A stretch of 64,000 bases of DNA from an uncultured Pseudomonadales bacterium (GCA_947487765.1 CANKXO010000004.1:310001-374000), one strand, 5' to 3'. Numbered from the stretch's first letter, positions 9,395 through 18,952 are shown. Notes: generated by a model not told the origin, from the letters alone. Made by a program: numbers and translations.

Positions 9395-9718
9395 CTAAAG
9401 CCGAGCCTCTTTATTTGTTTCTTTACTTAATTCTTCTTTTACGTACCGAATCATTATCTTTTTAGTGGTCAAGGCTGATGCCCAAACCCATGCCAAACAC
9501 AATACAGCAATAATGCCCCAGATGGGATAATATTTGTTTAAGAGAAGAGAAAGCAGAGCGGACATGATTAGTATCGCTATTGATGCATACAGTGCCTTAG
9601 GTGTTATGTTCTTACGGTAACTGTCTACTTTTTCTAGTGTATCGATATTGGATGATTTTAAGATCTTCACGAGATACTGATAATCTTTTTCCTGTTTCTT
9701 TGCTTTTGAATCAAACAT
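9395..9718 (-). CDS. Small two-helix membrane protein, unknown
   Basis: The 107-residue protein has a charged, Lys-rich N-terminal third, then two hydrophobic helices (about 42-60 and 66-86), and a basic and acidic C-terminal tail (RYVKEELSKETNKEARL). Both ends are likely cytoplasmic. No family is recognised. It converges on the Cache/GGDEF gene with 25 bp between them, and its start is close to the divergent ion-channel gene. Confidence 0.6.
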   Translation of the reverse strand: MFDSKAKKQEKDYQYLVKILKSSNIDTLEKVDSYRKNITPKALYASIAILIMSALLSLLLNKYYPIWGIIAVLCLAWVWASALTTKKIMIRYVKEELSKETNKEARL

Positions 9719-9836
9719 GTATTTTTCTCTAAATCATTTATCTATAGATAGTGTAGCGCGAGATTTTTAGTTTTCTATCACTTGTTATTTTAGCCATAAA
9801 ATTACTACTCTCCAATATATTTCAACGGGTCAATAT

Positions 9837-10259
9837 ATGCTGATATACATAATTAATGCGCTGCTGGTAGCTACGGTAGTACTCATTCATTATGAGGTTT
9901 TACGACAGTTATCGATTATTATTCCCGATTTGCCTATTCGCCCTCGTTTGCGAGTACTGTTTGGTGTTTTTGGTGCTCTCTGTGGGCATGTGTTAGAAGT
10001 GTGGGTATTTGGTCTTGCTTATTACTTGATGAATCTTGATGCCCGATTTGGTACTTTGCAAGGTAATTATAATGGTTCATTGATGGACAGTGTCTATTTT
10101 TCTTTTAGTTCTTATACATCGTTGGGGTTTGGTGATATTGAACCCTTAGGTGATATTCGCTTTTTGGCAGGTTTAGAAGCGTTGGTTGGGCTGTTATTGA
10201 TTACCTGGTCTGCTTCTTTTATGTTTTTAGAAATGACACGGTATTGGCGAGAAGAATAA
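9837..10259 (+). CDS. Two-TM potassium-channel-like protein
   Basis: The 140-residue membrane protein carries a pore-loop selectivity filter TSLGFGD (about residues 96-102), the usual T-x-G-[YF]-G-D form, followed by a membrane helix rich in Leu (LEALVGLLLITWSASFMFLEM). There are two hydrophobic segments before the filter (about 1-20 and 40-65). The family is Ion_trans_2. There is no cytoplasmic RCK or cyclic-nucleotide domain, so any gating would come from elsewhere. The start is the ATG at 9837. Confidence 0.82.
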   Translation: MLIYIINALLVATVVLIHYEVLRQLSIIIPDLPIRPRLRVLFGVFGALCGHVLEVWVFGLAYYLMNLDARFGTLQGNYNGSLMDSVYFSFSSYTSLGFGDIEPLGDIRFLAGLEALVGLLLITWSASFMFLEMTRYWREE

Positions 10260-10276
10260 AGCTTAATTAAATAAAG

Positions 10277-10310
10277 AAAAAAGTGATTCAAAGGTTTCTC
10301 TCTGAATCAC
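10277..10310 (-). terminator. Terminator for the peroxiredoxin-glutaredoxin gene
   Basis: A perfect 8-bp inverted repeat (10283-10290 and 10303-10310) has a run of A on its left, which reads as a U tract on the minus strand. It therefore terminates the minus-strand gene that ends at 10350. Confidence 0.75.
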
Positions 10311-10349
10311 CAAAAAATATTATAGGGCTGTAATATTGAATGATCCCAA

Positions 10350-11084
10350 TTAAGCGGCTAACCACTTCTCTAAGTCGTCGGCGCTTCCAACTAGCTGGCC
10401 TTCAACAAATACTTGCGGAACAGTACCCGCGCCAGTTACTGCGGCTAGGGAGCTGTAAGTAATACCTTTATCGCCTAGAACGATCTCTTCATATTGGTAG
10501 CGATTTTCTGTTAATGCTTTTTTAGCACGTAAACAATGAGGGCAGCCGGGTTTAGTAAATACGGTTACTCGTTTGGGGGTTGAGGCATTCGGGTTAATAT
10601 AATTCAACATGGTATCAGCGTCGCTTACTTCAAATGGGTCGCCGGGTAAATCAGGCTCAACAAACATTTTCTCTATTACGCCATCTTTGACCAACATCGA
10701 ATAGCGCCATGAGCGATTGCCAAAGCCGATTTCATCTTTGCTGACCAGCATGTCCATGCCGGCAGTGAATTCACCGTTTCCATCAGGAATAAATAAGATG
10801 TTGTCTGCATTTTGGTCTGCAGCCCATGAATTCATTACAAAAGTATCATTAACCGAGAGACAGGCAATAGTGTCTACGCCTTCGGCTTTTAATACGGGTG
10901 CCAGCTCGTTATAGCGTGGTAAATGAGTAGATGAGCATGTTGGCGTAAATGCACCGGGTAGTGAAAATAATACAACGGTTTTTCCTTTAAAAATCTCATC
11001 AGTGGTTAGGTCAGCCCAGCTATCGCCTTTGCGAGTGCGGAAAGTAACTGATGGTACGGCTTGTCCTTCTTTGGTAGGGAGCAT
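10350..11084 (-). CDS. Hybrid peroxiredoxin-glutaredoxin (Prx5-Grx fusion)
   Basis: The 244-residue protein joins two enzymes. Residues 1-165 are a Prx5-type peroxiredoxin with the peroxidatic Cys at 50 in [13 protein letters not shown]. Residues 172-244 are a glutaredoxin with the active site GCPHC (Cys 181 and 184) and a [10 protein letters not shown] loop for glutathione binding. Such fusions reduce hydrogen and alkyl peroxides with glutathione and need no separate glutaredoxin. It is a single gene, 193 bp from the LysR gene on the same strand, and near other glutathione and quinone stress genes. OxyR-type control is possible but no site was identified. Confidence 0.94.
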   Translation of the reverse strand: MLPTKEGQAVPSVTFRTRKGDSWADLTTDEIFKGKTVVLFSLPGAFTPTCSSTHLPRYNELAPVLKAEGVDTIACLSVNDTFVMNSWAADQNADNILFIPDGNGEFTAGMDMLVSKDEIGFGNRSWRYSMLVKDGVIEKMFVEPDLPGDPFEVSDADTMLNYINPNASTPKRVTVFTKPGCPHCLRAKKALTENRYQYEEIVLGDKGITYSSLAAVTGAGTVPQVFVEGQLVGSADDLEKWLAA

Positions 11085-11277
11085 ATCGGGTTCCTGTAAA
11101 ATATTAATAATGACTGTGTCTGAAAAAGTGAGGCCACTATATAGAATAGACCAATATAGATTAAATTTATTATTTAAATCATATCGATTGCTTTAAACTA
11201 TTTTATGGCTGGCGCTTATAGATAAATGTAATTATTCTTGATCAGTGCCGCGTTTAGAGATCATTGGTGGCAAGGTG

Positions 11278-12180
11278 TTATGAGGAAAATATCTGCTTAA
11301 AGATATTTTTTTCCTGTATTTTCTGACGGAGCCACTGATTGGCCATGCCAGTTTCTTCTTTTGACCACGCCATAAATAATGTTTGTGGAAAAGGACTTAA
11401 ATCTACTTTCAAGGGCTTAAGTCGCCCCTGTTCTATGGAAGGATGGGCTAAATAGTCTGGTAAATGACTGATACCTATATTGTTAAGCAAGGCATTGTGT
11501 TTTTGTTGCATGCTGTCGACTGACAGTACTTGTTTTAAACCTAGCATGCCAACATTGCGCGGAGGTAAATCACGGGCGCTATCACTCACGACAACATGAG
11601 TAAATTTTTCTAGTTGTTGGTGGCTGATGGGCTCCGCTAATTGAGCTGCGGGGTGTTCCGTACCACAATAGATATCCATCTGCATTTGTCCCAAGGCTTG
11701 TTTTTTCCAATGTCCCCCTGCGGGTTCATCGCCGGTGACTCCAATAATCAGGTCAGTTCTGTTGTTGGCCAACGCTTCCCAGCTGCCGCTAAGGGCTTCT
11801 TCTTTCAGCTGAATATTAAGCCAAGTATGCTGTTGCTGTAGTTCTCGTAGTAATGGCCATAACGGTTCTGTTGGTAAAATCGTATCTACAACGATACGCA
11901 ATGTGGTTTCCCATCCACTATCGACACGTTTTGCTTGTTCCTCCAGCTGTTGTACTTGCTGGAGTATATGGCGCCCTCTCTCCAAAAGTAATTTTCCCGT
12001 TGGTGTCAGTTGGGCTCGTTGCTGAGTTCGATCAAATAATTTGATATTTAACTGTTCTTCAAGCTTTTTAATCGTGTAAGTAATTGCAGATGGAACTCGA
12101 TAGAGCTCTGCGGCAGCGGCAGCAAAACTCCCTTTTCTGTCAATAGAATCAAGTGCTTGCAAAGCTTCAAGAGGTAGCAT
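11278..12180 (-). CDS. LysR-family regulator, YhaJ-like
   Basis: The 300-residue regulator has an N-terminal winged helix-turn-helix (residues about 4-62: LEALQALDSIDRKGSFAAAA, then VPSAITYTIKKLE, FDRTQQRAQLTPTG) and a C-terminal substrate-binding fold. It is divergent from doxX-GHR-pirin with only 137 bp between start codons. In E. coli the LysR protein YhaJ controls the DoxX-like gene yqjF and lies beside yqjG and the pirin yhaK, so the neighbourhood points to the same regulatory unit. The effector is inferred to be a quinone- or aromatic-type compound. Family certain; orthology likely. Confidence 0.88.
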   Translation of the reverse strand: MLPLEALQALDSIDRKGSFAAAAAELYRVPSAITYTIKKLEEQLNIKLFDRTQQRAQLTPTGKLLLERGRHILQQVQQLEEQAKRVDSGWETTLRIVVDTILPTEPLWPLLRELQQQHTWLNIQLKEEALSGSWEALANNRTDLIIGVTGDEPAGGHWKKQALGQMQMDIYCGTEHPAAQLAEPISHQQLEKFTHVVVSDSARDLPPRNVGMLGLKQVLSVDSMQQKHNALLNNIGISHLPDYLAHPSIEQGRLKPLKVDLSPFPQTLFMAWSKEETGMANQWLRQKIQEKNIFKQIFSS

Positions 12181-12199
12181 AAGTGTGCCTTATTAAAGA

Positions 12200-12216
12200 G
12201 TTCAATTTTTTTGAAC
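12200..12216. promoter_or_regulatory. Candidate LysR operator between lysR and doxX
   Basis: The sequence GTTCAA-N5-TTGAAC is a perfect 17-bp palindrome containing the T-N11-A spacing (T12202, A12214) expected for LysR-type regulators. It lies just upstream of the LysR start and about 100 bp before doxX, the usual place for an autoregulatory and activating site. Confidence 0.6.
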
Positions 12217-12317
12217 AACTACTGCAAAATATATCAATTTTCTTCGGTAAAGCCTATAGCTATAGTGCATTCCATCAACTCAATTACGCCATGATGGCAC
12301 TTTTAGGAGAAACGGTA

Positions 12318-12752
12318 ATGAATATTCAACCCGTAGTAAAAACAGATGATCAGTGGGCAAGTTTAGTGTTAAGGCTACCTGTAGGGGTTATTTTTGCTGC
12401 CCATGGGGCGCAGAAATTATTTGGGTGGTTTGGAGGTTATGGCTTGGAGGGAACTGGCCAATTTATGTCTTCTCAGGGTTTAGAGCCAGGTTTCCTGATG
12501 GCATTGCTTGCTGGTAGTGCAGAGTTTTTTGGTGGTTTGGCGCTAATCGCTGGCCTCTTAGTTCGACCAGCGGCAGCATTACTGGCTTTTACAATGCTTG
12601 TTGCGGCCATTGTTGTCCATGGCGCTGCAGGTCTTTTCGCTGCCAATGGTGGCTTTGAATTTCCACTAGCATTACTGGCGGTTTCTATTGCGCTGGTGTT
12701 CTTAGGTGGTGGGCGTTTTTCATTAGACGGTAACTTAGCTTCTAAGCTATAG
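12318..12752 (+). CDS. DoxX family membrane protein, YqjF-like
   Basis: The start is placed at the ATG at 12318, because AGGAGA at 12305-12310 lies 7 bases upstream; a longer open frame begins at 12183 but covers the promoter. The 144-residue product has four hydrophobic segments and the DoxX signature AAHGAQKLFGWFGGYG near the N terminus. DoxX proteins are inner-membrane proteins linked to quinone, sulfur and redox metabolism. It heads a cassette with glutathionyl-hydroquinone reductase and pirin, and probably responds to the divergent LysR regulator. Confidence 0.88.
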   Translation: MNIQPVVKTDDQWASLVLRLPVGVIFAAHGAQKLFGWFGGYGLEGTGQFMSSQGLEPGFLMALLAGSAEFFGGLALIAGLLVRPAAALLAFTMLVAAIVVHGAAGLFAANGGFEFPLALLAVSIALVFLGGGRFSLDGNLASKL

Positions 12753-12812
12753 CCTGCGTATTGTTAATTTGTATTTTTTAGTTTGAAAAACATTGAAATA
12801 TTAGGTGGCATT

Positions 12813-13784
12813 ATGGGTTTATTAGTAAAAGGTCAATGGCAAGATAAATGGTACGACACGAAGAAAAGCGATGGTGAGTTTATTCGCGAAGACGCTCAAT
12901 ATCGTCATTGGGTGACTGCCGATGGGCGTGCTGGGCCAAGTGGTGCTAGTGGTTTTATAGCAGAGGCAGGACGTTATCATTTATATGTCTCTCTCGCTTG
13001 TCCTTGGGCGCACCGAACATTAATTTTTCGTGAATTAAAAGGGCTAACTGATATGATCAGTGTGTCTGTTGTTCATCCGAATATGCTGGAAAATGGTTGG
13101 AGCTTTGAGGAGGATGACTTTGCAACAGGAGATTCTCTTTATGGGTCCCAATATTTGTATGAAATTTATATCCGCAATAACCCTGAGTATTCTGGTCGAG
13201 TCACTGTGCCAGTTTTATGGGATAAGAAAGAGGAATGTATTGTTAACAATGAGTCGTCAGAAATTATCCGTATGTTTAATACGGCGTTCAATCAGTTGAC
13301 AAATAATTATGACGATTTTTATCCTGAAGCATCGCGAAAAAGTATTAATGAGATTAATGAATTCATTTATGGCAACATCAATAATGGTGTTTATCGAACT
13401 GGTTTTGCGACGACACAAGCGGCATATGAAAGTGCTTTTTCATATTTATTTGACGCCTTGGATGTGATTGATAAACGATTAGAGCAGCAGCCTTATTTGA
13501 GCGGCGATAAAATCACTGAAGCAGATTGGCGTTTGTTTACAACGTTGGTCCGTTTTGATGCTGTTTACGTCGGGCACTTTAAATGCAATTTGAAACGCAT
13601 TGCAGATTATAGAAATCTATCTGGCTATTTGCGTGAGCTGTATCAATATCCTGGAGTGAAAGAGACTATAAATATGGATCATATTAAACAGCATTATTAT
13701 TATAGTCACGATACGATTAATCCTACTCGAGTCGTTCCTGTTGGGCCTGAGTTGGATTTGCATAAGCCTCATCATAGACATTAA
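12813..13784 (+). CDS. yqjG: Glutathionyl-hydroquinone reductase (Xi-class GST)
   Basis: The start at the ATG at 12813 is chosen for the AGGTGG at 12803-12808; the frame extends upstream to a TTG at 12783. The 323-residue enzyme reduces glutathionyl-hydroquinones back to hydroquinones with release of oxidised glutathione. The catalytic Cys is at 63 in ACPWAHRTL, the same position as in E. coli YqjG (328 aa). The all-helical C-terminal domain begins near residue 170. It lies between doxX and pirin, which matches the E. coli gene set. Confidence 0.93.
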   Translation: MGLLVKGQWQDKWYDTKKSDGEFIREDAQYRHWVTADGRAGPSGASGFIAEAGRYHLYVSLACPWAHRTLIFRELKGLTDMISVSVVHPNMLENGWSFEEDDFATGDSLYGSQYLYEIYIRNNPEYSGRVTVPVLWDKKEECIVNNESSEIIRMFNTAFNQLTNNYDDFYPEASRKSINEINEFIYGNINNGVYRTGFATTQAAYESAFSYLFDALDVIDKRLEQQPYLSGDKITEADWRLFTTLVRFDAVYVGHFKCNLKRIADYRNLSGYLRELYQYPGVKETINMDHIKQHYYYSHDTINPTRVVPVGPELDLHKPHHRH

Positions 13785-13807
13785 CGAATCTAATCGGAGA
13801 CCTAACC

Positions 13808-14644
13808 ATGAATAGAAGAATTGTTAATATCATCGATGCCGTTGAAACCAGTGATGGTGATGGGGTAAAAATATTTCGTAGCATCGGCTCGTATTCATTG
13901 CCTCAACTTGATCCTTTTTTGTTGCTGGATGAATTAAAAAGTGATGAGGCAAAAGATTATATCGGTGGTTTTCCCCCTCATCCTCATCGTGGTTTTGAAA
14001 CGGTAACCTACATGCTTGAAGGGCAAATGCGACATAAAGATAGTGCGGGTAACGAAGGTGTTATTGGAGCAGGAGATATTCAATGGATGACAGCAGGGTC
14101 GGGCATTATTCACTCTGAAATGCCAGAGCAAGAAGATGGCAGGTTATGGGGTTTTCAGTTGTGGATTAACTTGCCGGCTGAACAAAAAATGCGTGCGCCA
14201 AGGTACCAAGAGATCGCCTCTGTTAATATTCCTAGCGTTAACAATATTGAAGGCAAAGGTCGTGTAAGAGTATTGGCAGGGAAAGTTGAGAGTGTAATTG
14301 GTCCAGTGAAAGATATCGCCACTCAGCCTTTACTGCTTGATGTAAGATTAAAGCAAAACGAAAAATATTCACTTTCAATTCCCTCAGAGCATACAGCAGT
14401 TGTATATGTCTATAAAGGTAGTCTTATTATCAATAATGATGTGTTAATGGCACAGCAGCTGGCTTATCTATCTCTAGGTGAAAGCATTGAATTAAGTGCA
14501 AAGTGTGATGGCGCTAGTATATTAGTCTTGGCAGCGGCGCCATTAAATGAACCGGTTATCAGAAGAGGGCCTTTCGTGATGAACACTCAGGAAGAGTTGC
14601 AGCGTGCATTCTCAGATTATCGAGAAGGAACGTTGGTTAAGTGA
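13808..14644 (+). CDS. Pirin family bicupin
   Basis: The 278-residue protein has the pirin signature HPHRGFETVTYML with metal ligands His58 and His60, and further ligands His102 and Glu104 in SGIIHSEMPEQ. The second cupin (about 160-270) lacks clear ligands, as is normal. Some pirins have quercetinase activity, and E. coli YhaK is a redox-sensitive member beside yqjG. It begins 23 bp after the reductase gene, behind GGAG at 13796-13799, and is followed by a terminator, so it is the last gene of the unit. Confidence 0.92.
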   Translation: MNRRIVNIIDAVETSDGDGVKIFRSIGSYSLPQLDPFLLLDELKSDEAKDYIGGFPPHPHRGFETVTYMLEGQMRHKDSAGNEGVIGAGDIQWMTAGSGIIHSEMPEQEDGRLWGFQLWINLPAEQKMRAPRYQEIASVNIPSVNNIEGKGRVRVLAGKVESVIGPVKDIATQPLLLDVRLKQNEKYSLSIPSEHTAVVYVYKGSLIINNDVLMAQQLAYLSLGESIELSAKCDGASILVLAAAPLNEPVIRRGPFVMNTQEELQRAFSDYREGTLVK

Positions 14645-14653
14645 GTGTTATAA

Positions 14654-14690
14654 ATAGAAGATGGCGGTGCCTTCTTCTATTTTATCTTTC
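14654..14690 (+). terminator. Terminator after pirin
   Basis: Arms 14654-14665 and 14669-14680 form a 12-bp stem with one mismatch and a 3-base loop, followed by TTTATCTTT. It lies between the convergent pirin and peroxidase genes. Confidence 0.65.
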
Positions 14691-14700
14691 ATTATTGCTG

Positions 14701-16128
14701 TTAAGATTGTGTATAACGGACAATATCAGCTAAATCAAATTTAGAATTTCCTGAACCTTTGATGCATGGTAAAGGTTTCCATGCAGGATCGCTTAAGAAA
14801 CTGTCTTCACAGTGCACTAATGCACCGAGAAAGACTTCTAATAAAATGGCGGAGGCTGTTGGACCTAAATGTTTTCCAGACGCTAAAATTTCTGCTTCTC
14901 TCATCAAATAGAAGAATAACGGTGTTTCATCAATAAACGCCTGTACTTCTGTATCGCCCGGAATGACATCACCGAGTTTTAATTTAGAAAAGTCTAAATC
15001 AATAGGGTAGCCTACATTTTCTAGTGCTGTAGCAATGTCCTGGCCTGATGGTAAAGAAACGACATTACCGCGAAGAAGGTTTCGGCAGGCTAAAGAGCGT
15101 TCATGCTCACTAGCATCACGCCCTACGATAGGATCTGGCATATTGATTAATTCTGAAGGGAATTTTAAGTCAAATTTTTTGGTGTTAAGTGGTGTAATGC
15201 AAGGGTCAACCTCAAGTAAAAAACGCCAGTCGACGACAAGATTTTCAGGTATAGCACTAAAACCTTCGGTACCGAAACGTTCGTCAAATAAATCAACTTC
15301 GGGATTTAAACTATTGACAGCATAGCGTGACCTTACCGTTGTGTGACCAAATCGATAAGCGGCAACGCTGAATTCAACAGGCATGGGGAATTTTCCATGT
15401 TTATCTGCTCCATAAACTAAAGGGTATTTTTTTTCGTTAATTTTTTTAATAGCAAAATCGAAAATGCTTTTATCACAAATGCGCTTTAAAAAATCATTAA
15501 CAACCAGATACTGATAATGATATCGTGTCTGCTTTTGGGCTTCCTCAAAACGATCACCAGCATCTCTTTGCGAAACCAGGCTGTCGTATATTTTATTATG
15601 GAAGCGTATAAATAATAATTGCATTTGAGAGACGAAAATATTTTCATCATTTCTTGGGTCACCTATTAATGCCGTACCATTATCGCTGCGCGGTAGGTCG
15701 TTCGAGTTGATGGCGTTACCTTCTCTAAGTCGTCCAAAAGCATTTGCGCCTTCGTATAAATGAGGGCTTGCCTCCGGACCAAAACCATAGACGCAATCCA
15801 TATCCAATGTTGGCGTTCGGAGGTTGGCTAGATGGCTGATTTCTTCTGAACTAAGTGGGGCACCATGCAAATCTGTCACTGTGTCAAGAGTAATATCATG
15901 ATCAATAAATTGCGCAAAAAACGTATAGCCAGCTGGTAGGTGACTATCGCCTGAAGAGTCGTTAGCATCATCCATTGGGGACCCCTTCCCGCCTAGGATT
16001 TTTGCTTGTTCTTCTGATATTGATAAGGGTTTTAATTTTGGAAAAAGTTTTCCAAAGTTTCCTAATTTTGCGTGAGAGCAACCGCGAGCTTTTGTCATCC
16101 CGTGGTGTTGAATGGGGCATTTAGACAT
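14701..16128 (-). CDS. Animal-type haem peroxidase, cytoplasmic form
   Basis: The 475-residue protein belongs to the peroxidase-cyclooxygenase superfamily. The distal motif is FFAQFIDHDITLDTV (His in IDHD, near residue 75), and the proximal His is in AAYRFGHTTVRSRY. The segment FVSQMQLLFIRFHNKIYD is the usual helix with the RFHN pattern. No signal peptide is visible: the protein starts MSKCPIQHHGMTKARGC. It is about the size of the catalytic domain alone. A second, exported member is at 25421-27217. The substrate is unknown; halide oxidation or lipid peroxidation are possible. Confidence 0.88.
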   Translation of the reverse strand: MSKCPIQHHGMTKARGCSHAKLGNFGKLFPKLKPLSISEEQAKILGGKGSPMDDANDSSGDSHLPAGYTFFAQFIDHDITLDTVTDLHGAPLSSEEISHLANLRTPTLDMDCVYGFGPEASPHLYEGANAFGRLREGNAINSNDLPRSDNGTALIGDPRNDENIFVSQMQLLFIRFHNKIYDSLVSQRDAGDRFEEAQKQTRYHYQYLVVNDFLKRICDKSIFDFAIKKINEKKYPLVYGADKHGKFPMPVEFSVAAYRFGHTTVRSRYAVNSLNPEVDLFDERFGTEGFSAIPENLVVDWRFLLEVDPCITPLNTKKFDLKFPSELINMPDPIVGRDASEHERSLACRNLLRGNVVSLPSGQDIATALENVGYPIDLDFSKLKLGDVIPGDTEVQAFIDETPLFFYLMREAEILASGKHLGPTASAILLEVFLGALVHCEDSFLSDPAWKPLPCIKGSGNSKFDLADIVRYTQS

Positions 16129-16705
16129 GTTCTATCTCCATATATTTATTTAAATGTTGTGGTTTCCCATAACAATCAAATTCAAGCATGGCTAGATATC
16201 CCTATACGACATGACTCTGTATAACTACATAGTTATCTAGCACATTATGAATTGAAAATTATGTGCTTAACTCAATATCCATCTAGATATTTTTATATCA
16301 TTGTGCACTCAATATTTTCGCCCTTTTTATAGTCGGCAATAGTTAGAGTGTGAGGCACACATTAGATTTATGTGTATTCATTGTCTATCACTAGAAATGG
16401 CTACTATGTGAAAAAGGCTGTGCGTTCGATCATGTACACAAAGTACTTACTTATACCGCTATTAGATTTATGTGCTAACTGTGGATATTCTAATTTGATG
16501 ATTTAGCGCCTTTTGACTAGGCTTTATGGGAGCCTTACTTTTGGGGCTGTCAGGAACATGTTTGAATGGACGTAAGGCGTTTCTAATATAGGACTATTTC
16601 TGGCTTACTTGTATCAGGCTTTGTTAAGGAATAAACTGGCGCCATTAGTAACCCAGCCATCAGATTGGCTGGCATAAGAATAAGAAGCATTTGCAGGTTA
16701 ATTAT
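16129..16705. other. Gene-free region with a 14-bp direct repeat
   Basis: No coding frame or RNA gene is visible. The only structure found is a perfect 14-bp direct repeat, ATTAGATTTATGTG, at 16361-16374 and 16461-16474, exactly 100 bp apart. The region should contain promoters for the minus-strand peroxidase and the plus-strand channel genes. Confidence 0.5.
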
Positions 16706-17089
16706 ATGAATACAGAAAAAGTTGTTTTTGCTTTTTTTATTGTATTGGCACTCACTCTAAATTTTGGCTTTTTTCTTGGCGATATTGATAACCCTGATCA
16801 TCACAATGTATACGAGCTTTTTGCTGCAATATTGATCAGTGTTATTGCGACAGTGATGAAGTTTGGTGATCGTACGCATGTTGGAGCAGTATTGCTTGCA
16901 ACCAGTCTGGTGGCCGATCTACAACTAATATTTGCTGCGATGTTATGGGGTGCTGCAACTCATGTATTTGAAGATGGCATGACTGCGGCAACAATGGCCA
17001 GTATTGTTTCACTTTCTGCAGGCGCGTTTCTGGCCAATTTAACCTCTGTTATCTTACTAATAGTAGAAGCTGTCACTCTGCGCCACTAA
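16706..17089 (+). CDS. Small membrane protein, DUF6394-like, paired with K+ channel
   Basis: The start at ATG 16706 has AGG about 8 bases upstream; the frame also opens at TTG 16691. The 127-residue product has four hydrophobic helices and conserved-looking segments NFGFFLGDIDNPDHHNVYELFAA and LLATSLVADLQL. I recall this as the family labelled DUF6394, found in Pseudomonas next to RCK-type channels; the label is from memory. It ends 28 bp before the channel gene, so an accessory role in ion transport is a reasonable inference. Confidence 0.7.
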   Translation: MNTEKVVFAFFIVLALTLNFGFFLGDIDNPDHHNVYELFAAILISVIATVMKFGDRTHVGAVLLATSLVADLQLIFAAMLWGAATHVFEDGMTAATMASIVSLSAGAFLANLTSVILLIVEAVTLRH

Positions 17090-17117
17090 AAAGCAATATG
17101 ACTGCCTAGGCATTTGA

Positions 17118-18842
17118 ATGCATCACGTTTTTTACTTGCTACTCAGGCGTTTGAGAACGCCCATTATCGTGCTCATTACTGTGTACGGTATCTCTATGGT
17201 GGGGCTCACACTGATACCTGGTCGAGATGACCAGGGTAATATCTGGTATATGGATTTTTTCCATGCCTTTTATTTTGTCAGTTTTATGGGAACGACCATC
17301 GGCTTTGGTGAAATTCCTTACCCTTTTACGCCCAGTCAAAGGCTTTGGGTGACATTTACTGTTTATGCATCGGTCGTTTCTTGGTTATACAGTATTGGTA
17401 CTATTTTTTCTTTACTGCAAGATGCGAATGTCCGTCGCTTGCTAAAAAGTACTCAATTCGCCCGCCGAGTAAATCGACTCAATCAACCGTTTTATATTGT
17501 GTGTGGGTATGGAGTGACAGGAAAGCGTATTGTCAGCCAATTAGTCACTCATGGAATTAAAACAGTGGTTATTGATTCATCTCAACAGATTATTGATGAG
17601 CTTGAAGCGGATGAGTTAAGTTTAAGTGTCCCTTATTTGTGTGAAGACGCTGCCGACCCTAGTGTTTTGAATATCGCAGGGGTTAATAGTGCTTTATGTA
17701 TCGGTGTGTTGGCACTGACAATCGATGACCATGCAAACCTGTCTATTGCAATTAATAGTAAGTTAGTGAAACCGAAACGTATCGTGATTAGCAGAGCGCA
17801 GTCAAAAGCGACAACAGCTAACCTGGAGTCTTTCGGGACTGATTTAATTATTGATCCCTTTGAAACCTTTGCTGATCATCTTGGCCTTATCTTGCAGCAA
17901 CCCTACAAGCATATCATTCATAATCTTATTGTAAATCCTAAACACAATGTATGGATGACGCCACATCAAGACACCTCAGGCCGCTGGGTTGTTTGCGGAT
18001 ATCGGCGTATGGGTAAGGCGCTGCATAAAATGTTTAAGCAATTCGACATTGATGTCACCTTTATTGAAATCGATCATGATGTCTATGATGTTCCTGAAGG
18101 AACAGTTTTTGGAACAGGCACTGAAGCAAAGACTCTGCTAGAAGCCGATATCGAAAGTGCTGTTGGTGTCATTGCTGGTACGCCTGACGATGCCGATAAT
18201 CTTTCTATTATCATTACAGCTCGGCAAATTAATCCAGACCTTATTACGGTTGCGAGACAAAATAAGCGCGGTAATAAGCCAGTATTCAAAGCAGCTGAAG
18301 TCAATATCATTATGGAATCTGGACGAATCATCGCTAATGAAATTTACATGCTATTGCGAACGCCTTTATTGAATGAATTCTTTAGATTGGCACGTGAGCA
18401 AAATGAAGAGTGGGCTCGCAATTTGATTGTTCGCATATCAGAGACGATTAATCATGCAGAAATGGATGCCTGGACAATCACAGTTAATGCTAACGATTGT
18501 ATAGCGGCTTATGATGCTGTGATGGATGGTTTTCCTGTTAAGCTTTCTCATTTATACGATAATCCTCGTGATCGCGATGCGGGACTGCCAACTATTCCCC
18601 TGTTAATTAAGCGCGGCAGAACATTATCGCTTTTGCCTCAAGGTGCTATTTTGCTTAAGCCTGATGATCAAATACTATTTTGTGGTCAGCAAAGTGCGCA
18701 AGCAACGATGCGTTGGGCGATTAATAATCATAATGCTATGCGTTATATTAAGAGTGGGCGTGTTGAACCTGATGGTTTATTTTGGCGTTGGTTGCATGAG
18801 CGACGAGAGGAAAAGAAAAATGATACAAATATATCGAGTTAA
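17118..18842 (+). CDS. Potassium channel with two RCK/TrkA-N domains
   Basis: The 574-residue protein has a two-helix pore module with the filter TTIGFGE (about residues 57-63) between membrane helices near 13-32 and 72-98. Two RCK units follow. The first has the NAD-binding motif YIVCGYGVTGKRI (about 130) and the second WVVCGYRRMGKAL (about 293). A TrkA-C-like region is near 480-550. The filter ends in Glu, not Asp, which is a known variant. It forms a unit with the small membrane protein upstream. It is probably a ligand-gated K+ channel of the inner membrane. Confidence 0.9.
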   Translation: MHHVFYLLLRRLRTPIIVLITVYGISMVGLTLIPGRDDQGNIWYMDFFHAFYFVSFMGTTIGFGEIPYPFTPSQRLWVTFTVYASVVSWLYSIGTIFSLLQDANVRRLLKSTQFARRVNRLNQPFYIVCGYGVTGKRIVSQLVTHGIKTVVIDSSQQIIDELEADELSLSVPYLCEDAADPSVLNIAGVNSALCIGVLALTIDDHANLSIAINSKLVKPKRIVISRAQSKATTANLESFGTDLIIDPFETFADHLGLILQQPYKHIIHNLIVNPKHNVWMTPHQDTSGRWVVCGYRRMGKALHKMFKQFDIDVTFIEIDHDVYDVPEGTVFGTGTEAKTLLEADIESAVGVIAGTPDDADNLSIIITARQINPDLITVARQNKRGNKPVFKAAEVNIIMESGRIIANEIYMLLRTPLLNEFFRLAREQNEEWARNLIVRISETINHAEMDAWTITVNANDCIAAYDAVMDGFPVKLSHLYDNPRDRDAGLPTIPLLIKRGRTLSLLPQGAILLKPDDQILFCGQQSAQATMRWAINNHNAMRYIKSGRVEPDGLFWRWLHERREEKKNDTNISS

Positions 18843-18952
18843 TATTAAATCTCTTGATTGTTGATGTAAGCTAAAATAGTTGTTCATGCATTGTTTAATC
18901 TCCTCGATAAAAAATAAAAAACGAGATTATTAGCTTACTTAGTCAGATCTTT

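Noticed and set aside
12183-12317. Upstream extension of the DoxX frame to 12183
   Set aside because: It covers the LysR operator and promoter; the ATG at 12318 has a good ribosome binding site and gives the family's normal length.
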